Assembly: GCA_041648305.1 (NCBI GenBank)
Contig: JBAZPI010000019.1
Span: 1-18,339 of the forward strand
DNA length: 18,339 nucleotides
From: JABILX01 sp041648305
GTDB lineage: Bacteria > Patescibacteriota > Gracilibacteria > UBA1369 > LOWO2-01-FULL-3
Direction: 5' to 3'
Both the position numbers and the translations under genes were made by a program. Positions 6,491 through 11,231 of this stretch are shown here, in pieces (position 1 is the first letter of the stretch; each line of letters begins with the position of its first letter). The notes under the pieces were generated by a model. That model did not search any database. It was not told where the DNA came from and saw nothing but the letters and a program-made list of their open reading frames with translations.

Positions 6491-7426
6491 ATGTCATTTA
6501 TCAAAGATTTCCAAAAACTTTACTGGTCAACTCCACAGGTTCAGAACTGGACCCGCCAAAGCCAGAATTGCGACTATGGAGACATCATCGTCGTATCAAA
6601 AAATTGCTTCCTCTGCTTCAACAGTTCAAACCTGGAAAACTGCTATTATTGCTACTCTTCGCAGAAAAACTACGACTGCGGAGACTGCATGTTCTGCAAG
6701 GAATGCAACCAATGCTACGAGTGCAATGACTCAATTCGCTGCTACAACTGCGACTACGTCCAGGACTGCGTGGATTGCACCGAATGCAAGTATTGCTACG
6801 ACTGCAAATCCCTGAACAACTGCTTCGGCTGCGTAAATCTTTATCATAAAAAACACTGCATTTTCAATAAACAGTACAGACAAAGCGAGTACGAAAAGCG
6901 CCTCGAAGAAATTCTCACAAAATGGCCACCCGGCCGCGCCGAAAAAGAGTTCAGCAAACTTTGCCTCGCCTCTCCCCGCCCCTACTCCCACCAGAACCAC
7001 AACACGAACTGCATGGGCGATTACATTTATCACAGCAAAAACTGCTACTGGATTTTCGATTCCATCGAATGCGAGGACAGCCTCTATATCACCGAAGCCT
7101 GCCTGGAACGCGGCGTAAAAGACTGCGTAGACTGCGGACCGATCGTAAACACCCTAGAACAATGCTATGGATGCTGTTTTTGCGGATATCTAAACAATTG
7201 TAGCCACATTTACTGGTGCGATTGGCTCGCAGACTGCCATTGGTGCACAAACGTCTGGGATTGTAAATGGTGCTTCGGCTGCGTATATGCTAAAAATAAG
7301 GAGTATCACATCCTGAATAAACCATACTCGCCAAAAGAATATGAGAAACGCGTCGCGGAGCACAAAAAAGAGCTTTTGGAAGCGGGAGTATTGGATTTGT
7401 ATGAACTAATACATTGGAATGGATAA
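6491..7426 (+). CDS. Cysteine-repeat protein, first of a tandem pair
   Basis: A 311-aa protein with 39 cysteines (about 12.5%). All 21 cysteines between residues 27 and 123 sit at positions divisible by three, giving runs of C-x2-C-x2-C; almost all those between 225 and 264 keep the same register. Each half ends with a shared motif: CFGC, 8 residues, C or H, then I-F/L-N-K-x-Y and an EYEKR helix (111-135 and 261-286), so the protein is an internal duplication of about 150 residues. There is no signal peptide or membrane span. The spacing suggests a solenoid or a metal- or Fe-S-binding ladder, but no function is known to me. It lacks the N-terminal zinc-ribbon-like region of its downstream partner and overlaps it by 8 nt. 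I recall similar proteins as common in CPR genomes; some carry a CaiB/BaiF label that nothing here supports. Confidence 0.85.
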   Translation: MSFIKDFQKLYWSTPQVQNWTRQSQNCDYGDIIVVSKNCFLCFNSSNLENCYYCYSSQKNYDCGDCMFCKECNQCYECNDSIRCYNCDYVQDCVDCTECKYCYDCKSLNNCFGCVNLYHKKHCIFNKQYRQSEYEKRLEEILTKWPPGRAEKEFSKLCLASPRPYSHQNHNTNCMGDYIYHSKNCYWIFDSIECEDSLYITEACLERGVKDCVDCGPIVNTLEQCYGCCFCGYLNNCSHIYWCDWLADCHWCTNVWDCKWCFGCVYAKNKEYHILNKPYSPKEYEKRVAEHKKELLEAGVLDLYELIHWNG

Positions 7427-8681
7427 TCAAACCAAAAATTGCACAAAATGTAGCCAAACCTTCCCCATCTACAAGGAAGACACTGCTTTTTACAACAAAA
7501 TGACCGTCCCCTCTCCCACTCTCTGCCCAGCCTGCCGTGAATGCCGCAGATTGGTTTGGCGCAACGAACGCAGCCTCTATGCACGCAAATGCGCACGCAC
7601 TGGAAAACCGATAATTTCATACATAAGACCTGACAGCCCAATCCCCGTTTACAGCCTCGAAGAATGGTTCAAGGACGACTGGGACGCACGCGACTACGGA
7701 ATTGAGATAGACTGGAACAGGCCATTTTTCGAGCAATTCCGCGAACTTCTTGAACGTGTCCCCCACATCCCACTCCTTATCGGCGACAGCGAAAACTGCG
7801 AATACACGAACTACTCATGGTGCAACAAAAGCTCGTACATGATCTCGGCCGCTGATTTCAACGAAGATTGCTTCTACTCAAGCTATCTATTTCATAGCCG
7901 CGATTCAGGCGACTGTTTCTTCGTTGACGACTGCGAACTTTGCTACGAATGCGTCGACTGCGAAAAATGCTACAACGCCAACCACTGCAAACAGTGCAAA
8001 TCTTGCTCAGACTGCACCGCTTGCGAAGATTGCGTCGGATGCAACCATTGTTTCGGATGCATAAACCTAAGAAATCAAAATTACTGCATTTTCAACCTAC
8101 AGTACGAGCGAAGCGAGTACGAAACTCGCATCAAAGAACTCCTCAGAAACCCCCAGGAACTCTCAAGAAAATTCGGCGCTCTCCGCATGAAAGAACCAAT
8201 TCGCGCCATATACATATCAAAATGCGAAAACTGCATCGGCAACAACCTCAGTAACTGCTCAAGATGCTTTAATTGTTTCGACCTGCTTGAATCTCAAGAT
8301 TGCCGCTACGTCACATACGGCACAAGCTCACGTGACTGCATGGACTTAAACGGCGCCCCAGAGTGCGAACTGCAGTACGAATGCGTCGCCAGCCCAAGTT
8401 CGTATAATTGCCGCTTTTGCACCGCTTGCTGGGTCAAATCAAGCTATCTCACCTACTGTCATCTCTGCCGGGCAAGCCAAAACTGTTTCGGCTGCATCTC
8501 GCTTTACCGCAACCGCTTTTGCATCTTAAACCGCCAGTACAAAGAACAAGAATACAAAGCCCTCGAAGCTCGCCTCACAGAACACATGCAAAAAACCGGC
8601 GAATGGGGCGAATTCTTCCCAACTTCAATTTCTCCCTTCAAATACGAGGAAACCGCAGCACAAGACTACTATCCAAAGTAA
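7419..8681 (+). CDS. Cysteine-repeat protein with N-terminal zinc-ribbon, second of the pair
   Basis: A 420-aa paralog of the preceding gene with 42 cysteines. Residues 8-42 hold C-x2-C and C-x2-C-x2-C (CTKC, CPACREC), a likely zinc ribbon, followed by WRNERSLYARKC and the region FKDDWDARDYG...RPFFEQFRELL (84-111). From 127 on, cysteines fall in strict three-residue register, densest at 172-214 (14 cysteines in 43 residues). Two CFGC-x8-C-I-F/L-N-x-Q-Y-x4-EY motifs (211-234 and 356-379) mark two repeat units. The ATG lies inside the previous gene (8-nt overlap), implying coupled translation. The last codons (QDYYPK) lie in a 17-bp direct repeat that recurs beyond the MNT-HEPN genes, so the C-terminus may have been cut by an insertion. 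No catalytic motif is recognisable. Confidence 0.85.
   Translation: MDNQTKNCTKCSQTFPIYKEDTAFYNKMTVPSPTLCPACRECRRLVWRNERSLYARKCARTGKPIISYIRPDSPIPVYSLEEWFKDDWDARDYGIEIDWNRPFFEQFRELLERVPHIPLLIGDSENCEYTNYSWCNKSSYMISAADFNEDCFYSSYLFHSRDSGDCFFVDDCELCYECVDCEKCYNANHCKQCKSCSDCTACEDCVGCNHCFGCINLRNQNYCIFNLQYERSEYETRIKELLRNPQELSRKFGALRMKEPIRAIYISKCENCIGNNLSNCSRCFNCFDLLESQDCRYVTYGTSSRDCMDLNGAPECELQYECVASPSSYNCRFCTACWVKSSYLTYCHLCRASQNCFGCISLYRNRFCILNRQYKEQEYKALEARLTEHMQKTGEWGEFFPTSISPFKYEETAAQDYYPK
8661..8677 (+). repeat. 17-bp direct repeat, left copy (inside cysteine-repeat gene)
   Basis: CAAGACTACTATCCAAA is identical at 8661-8677 and 9750-9766. The left copy encodes QDYYP near the C-terminus of the cysteine-repeat protein. 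The two copies bracket the MNT-HEPN genes exactly, as expected for a target duplication or recombination site of an inserted cassette. Confidence 0.85.
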
Positions 8682-9146
8682 TTAAAACAACTTCAACTGC
8701 TCCGCATTCTCTCGCAAATACTCTTTAACTTTCCGCCAATACTCCCCTGAAGTTTTCAAAATATTTTCAGCCTCCTTCCTCGTCACCAAACCCGCTTCAT
8801 AAACACACATATTCCTTTTCTTTCTATAAACATTAATTTTATTTATCAATTCACCAAACTCTGATCCCAAAATCGCTCCCGCAACCTCAAAAGTCGTCTT
8901 ATGCTGTTCACCATCATCAGTCTTGTAACCATTCAAAAGAAGCACAACTTTCGAAATTTGCAGCATTCCATCATAAGCAGCCTTAAAAGCAGTCTCCTCA
9001 AAATCATCAACATTCGCAGCAGCAGCCCGAAAATTCCTGTCAGCCGCGTGTAAAAGATCATTCAAATAATCAATCCCCGCTTTCTGCTTTTTAAGCTTCC
9101 CCTGATTTTCAAGTTTTTCCAACAAGCTCTTTAAACTCTCCATCAT
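8682..9146 (-). CDS. HEPN-domain protein, partner of the MNT gene
   Basis: A 154-aa, mostly helical protein resembling HEPN proteins. It has a long central helix (AAYDGMLQISKVVLLLNGYK, 57-75), a loop with DGEQHKTT (78-85) and a late helix with RKKRNMCVYEAG (108-119). HEPN RNase toxins usually carry R-x4-6-H; here the motif is R111-N-x3-Y116, as in a subset where tyrosine replaces histidine, so RNase activity is uncertain. The start lies inside the end of the nucleotidyltransferase gene (38-nt overlap), typical of the two-gene MNT-HEPN modules in which the MNT antitoxin modifies the HEPN toxin. Its TAA directly abuts the stop of the convergent cysteine-repeat gene. The ATG at 9143 is an alternative start one codon later. 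Confidence 0.75.
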   Translation of the reverse strand: MMESLKSLLEKLENQGKLKKQKAGIDYLNDLLHAADRNFRAAAANVDDFEETAFKAAYDGMLQISKVVLLLNGYKTDDGEQHKTTFEVAGAILGSEFGELINKINVYRKKRNMCVYEAGLVTRKEAENILKTSGEYWRKVKEYLRENAEQLKLF

Positions 9147-9693
9147 TATCAGTTAATAAAATGTAATTCTGCACAATATCTTTATAAAAAGACTTCTTTC
9201 TCAATTTTTCCACAAACTCGCCCACATCAGCAACATGAAAATTAACCTCGCGTCCCACAACATCCTCCACTTTTCTTATCTTTTTCATCAATTCGTTTTC
9301 ATCAACATTGCCTACTACAAAAACATCAATATCAGAATCCGCTTTAAAATCACCTTTCACGTACGACCCAAAAAGGAAAGCAAACTTCAGCCCCTTCAAA
9401 GACCCAAGCCCAACTTTGAGCTGATACTCAATCCCTACCGTCTTATCTATAATTTTTTTCAACTCAAAAAACAACGGATGCGCCCTATTCACAGAATAAA
9501 ATTTCAAATTTCCCCTTTCTGTCGTCTCCAAAAGCCCTTCCCCCTCCAGCTTCTTCAACATTTTGTGAGTATTCCCAGCAGAAGCTCCAATCTTCCTAGC
9601 CAATTCCCTTCCATAAAAAGCGGCTTCAGGATTACTGAAAAAAATTTGCAAAAGATCGGACTGGATCCTGGATTTAAAAAGCGAATTTATCAT
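9109..9693 (-). CDS. Winged-helix / MNT nucleotidyltransferase
   Basis: A 194-aa two-domain protein. Residues 1-75 form a winged helix-turn-helix (ALYGREL-like segment AAFYGRELARKIGASAGNTH at 24-43, then the KMLKKLEGEGLLE recognition helix). Residues 85-194 form a minimal nucleotidyltransferase of the polymerase-beta superfamily, with GS at 109-110 and D121/D123 in FGSYVKGDFKADSDIDVFV. In MNT-HEPN toxin-antitoxin modules such enzymes transfer nucleotides to the HEPN partner and neutralise it; the fused DNA-binding domain suggests that it also represses its own promoter. A perfect palindrome overlaps that promoter, 3 nt before the ATG. No Shine-Dalgarno is present, and the predicted leader is only about 3 nt. 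Confidence 0.85.
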   Translation of the reverse strand: MINSLFKSRIQSDLLQIFFSNPEAAFYGRELARKIGASAGNTHKMLKKLEGEGLLETTERGNLKFYSVNRAHPLFFELKKIIDKTVGIEYQLKVGLGSLKGLKFAFLFGSYVKGDFKADSDIDVFVVGNVDENELMKKIRKVEDVVGREVNFHVADVGEFVEKLRKKSFYKDIVQNYILLTDNDGEFKELVGKT

Positions 9694-9696
9694 CGT

Positions 9697-9710
9697 AGTA
9701 CAATTGTACT
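9697..9710. promoter_or_regulatory. 14-bp palindromic operator overlapping the MNT -10 box
   Basis: AGTACAATTGTACT is a perfect palindrome located 3 bp upstream of the winged-helix/MNT start codon. On the minus strand it contains the -10 box TACAAT (9708-9703). A dimeric winged-helix protein bound here would block RNA polymerase, which fits autorepression by the adjacent gene product. Confidence 0.65.
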
Positions 9711-9730
9711 CAAAATAGAGGACAATTCAA
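9703..9730 (-). promoter_or_regulatory. Promoter of the MNT-HEPN operon
   Basis: On the minus strand, TTGAAT (9730-9725) and TACAAT (9708-9703) are 16 nt apart. The predicted start near 9696 leaves about 3 nt before the ATG, so the message would be essentially leaderless. Confidence 0.5.
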
Positions 9731-9749
9731 GTAAACTCAATCAATAATG

Positions 9750-9766
9750 CAAGACTACTATCCAAA
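9750..9766 (+). repeat. 17-bp direct repeat, right copy
   Basis: This copy of CAAGACTACTATCCAAA lies upstream of the MNT promoter. Reading on in the frame of the cysteine-repeat gene it would encode QDYYPNGSIFQ and then TGA (9782-9784), just before the left inverted repeat of the IS element. This may be the displaced original C-terminus of that gene. Confidence 0.8.
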
Positions 9767-9785
9767 CGGCAGTATTTTCCAATGA

Positions 9786-9802
9786 CTAAATGTCCCCTGA
9801 AA
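9786..9802. repeat. IS left terminal inverted repeat
   Basis: CTAAATGTCCCCTGAAA, exact complement of the outer right end. It is followed by TTTATATGTGAGTGAGTGTC, which resembles the sequence inside the inner right copy. Confidence 0.85.
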
Positions 9803-9823
9803 TTTATATGTGAGTGAGTGTCT

Positions 9824-11053
9824 TTAGAGTCTTAATTTCTGAAACATTCTTTCTTTTTTTTCATTCATCTTCATCGCAAACTCGGTATCGCTCATAGCAT
9901 AGGCTATTTTGTCCAAATCTTCAAAGAAAATATGTCTCTTCAAATACAGCTCGGCATGTGGCAATGATCTTAATTTGGCATATGGAGTCATATATACGTC
10001 GTATACTTTTTTCTCTTTTCCTTTCCTGTCGACCTTTGTTGTCGCGAATCCGCACGTCCGATGATAATTCAAATAAACATTCAGCCATTTTCTATTAAAT
10101 CCATTCAGAAGATTCGCGTTTTCGCCTGTCGCAGGTATGTGGAAATATCCATATGTCTTTCGTATAATCCATCCGTTTTTTGTTTCAATCAATCCGTTGT
10201 CATTGTGCTTTCTCGGTCTCGATTTCGTCTGCTTGATGTGCAGTCTGTTTAATATGTCCGCCACCACTTTGTTGATGTATTCCGATCCGTTGTCGGAATG
10301 GAAGTTGATAATAATAAATGGGCAAATCATATAAAGCTCCATCAACACATCCTCCATGTATTTCTCATTAATGTACGGCACACTGAAAACGTATTCCGAC
10401 TGAGTGACTTCATCAACAATGTTGATGTGATACATACCTTTCTCATTGCCTTTATCACCTTGATGAACAGTGTCGACTCTCAAAAAACCCGGTCGTCCCT
10501 CGGGTCTCGGTTTCATTCGTTTTCCGACAGATATAAATGTTGCTTTTGTCTCGTCAAATATTTTTCCTTTTCTCAAATAACTCACTCTTTTTCTGATATT
10601 GTATATGTGCGATGACGATATGTTTGCCAGCTTTCTAAATGCTTCCTTTTTGAACACATTGTATTCTCTTTTTAATATGGCTCTTGTTGCCGGTCCCGAG
10701 AGTTTATGGGCTTCATCAACCTCGTGCAGAAGCCCGACATCAATCTCATTATATACAGCCGCAAAACACCCTTTCTGCCACTTTTCCCATTGGAGAGTGC
10801 CATCTTTGTGTTTTTTCAAAAGCCTCTTTATTTGTTTGTCGCAGTATCCGGTTACTTTTTGAATAAAGACTTTCACCGTTCCTTTGTCTTTCTTCCCAAG
10901 CTTGCGATACTTTATCCTTAACAAAAGTGTCTGAAGCCAAGCATATACTTCCTTCTTGGAACCCGGTTCGATGATTAAGTCGGAACTTGCTTTGAGAAAA
11001 TTTTTAATTTGTTCTAAACTGATGATGTGTGAGATGTTCATATTTATTGTCAT
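9824..11053 (-). CDS. IS transposase, rve/DDE integrase core
   Basis: A 409-aa transposase. The first ~160 residues hold helical DNA-binding segments (GTVKVFIQKVTGYCDKQIKRLL, about 59-79, looks like a helix-turn-helix). The catalytic core has D194 (LRVDTVHQGD), D254 (NFHSDNGSEY) and E290 (NDNGLIETKNG), with 35 residues between the second D and E, the canonical DDE spacing of the rve superfamily. This is closest in style to the IS481/IS3-like group; I cannot fix the family without a search. The frame is full length with no interruption. The start is ATG at 11053; a second ATG lies four codons in. No Shine-Dalgarno is seen. Confidence 0.9.
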   Translation of the reverse strand: MTINMNISHIISLEQIKNFLKASSDLIIEPGSKKEVYAWLQTLLLRIKYRKLGKKDKGTVKVFIQKVTGYCDKQIKRLLKKHKDGTLQWEKWQKGCFAAVYNEIDVGLLHEVDEAHKLSGPATRAILKREYNVFKKEAFRKLANISSSHIYNIRKRVSYLRKGKIFDETKATFISVGKRMKPRPEGRPGFLRVDTVHQGDKGNEKGMYHINIVDEVTQSEYVFSVPYINEKYMEDVLMELYMICPFIIINFHSDNGSEYINKVVADILNRLHIKQTKSRPRKHNDNGLIETKNGWIIRKTYGYFHIPATGENANLLNGFNRKWLNVYLNYHRTCGFATTKVDRKGKEKKVYDVYMTPYAKLRSLPHAELYLKRHIFFEDLDKIAYAMSDTEFAMKMNEKKERMFQKLRL

Positions 11054-11086
11054 AAATTATCTATGACACTCACACACCCTTTTGGG

Positions 11087-11105
11087 AAATTTCAGGGGTC
11101 ATTTT
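11087..11105. repeat. Inner second copy of the IS right inverted repeat
   Basis: AAATTTCAGGGGTCATTTT differs from the terminal repeat by one base in the shared core (GTC for GAC) and lies 35 bp inside the outer right end. The adjacent sequence toward the gene also matches the left end (GTGAGTGTC), so by sequence this inner copy is the better match to the left terminus. Confidence 0.7.
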
Positions 11106-11124
11106 CCGTTGGAATCTTTTCCCG

Positions 11125-11141
11125 TTTCAGGGGACATTTAG
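11125..11141. repeat. IS right terminal inverted repeat (outer)
   Basis: TTTCAGGGGACATTTAG is the exact complement of 9786-9802. It is about 40 bp upstream of the RNase J promoter, so the insertion set the left limit of that promoter region. Confidence 0.85.
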
Positions 11142-11183
11142 ATTTGGATAAGTCTCTCTCTTCCATTTTCCTTCAAAATTTGA

Positions 11184-11189
11184 TATAAT
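11184..11189 (+). promoter_or_regulatory. -10 box of the RNase J promoter
   Basis: A perfect TATAAT lies 42 nt before the RNase J ATG. The position 17 nt upstream (TTCCAT, 11161-11166) is a poor -35. Predicted start is near 11196, with a leader of about 36 nt and no Shine-Dalgarno. Confidence 0.5.
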
Positions 11190-11231
11190 AACATAAAGTA
11201 CGGTCACATATTAGATGAATAACAGATTAAA

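Larger units (their letters stand above)
9786..11141 (-). mobile_element. Insertion sequence with DDE transposase
   Basis: A 1356-bp element bounded by a 17-bp perfect inverted repeat, CTAAATGTCCCCTGAAA at the left (9786-9802) and its complement at the right (11125-11141). Inside the repeats the ends read TGTCCCC...GGGGACA, the TG...CA type common in the IS3/IS481 group. It holds one transposase gene on the minus strand. No clear target duplication is seen on the two sides. The right end contains a second, inner copy of the inverted repeat. The transposase frame is intact, so the element may be active. Confidence 0.85.

Noticed and set aside
6491..8681. Annotation of the cysteine-repeat proteins as CaiB/BaiF CoA-transferases
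   Set aside because: I recall that name on similar database entries, but there is no CoA-transferase fold signature or catalytic aspartate context; the sequences are cysteine repeats.
9235..9747. 170-codon + strand frame opposite the MNT gene
   Set aside because: Its sequence is F/L/P/R-rich with no motif and lies antisense to a clear winged-helix/MNT protein; it is a shadow frame.
9774..11107. ATTTTCC on both sides of the IS as a 7-bp target duplication
   Set aside because: The left copy is 11 bp away from the inverted repeat and the right copy lies inside the outer end, so the geometry does not fit a target duplication for either possible boundary.
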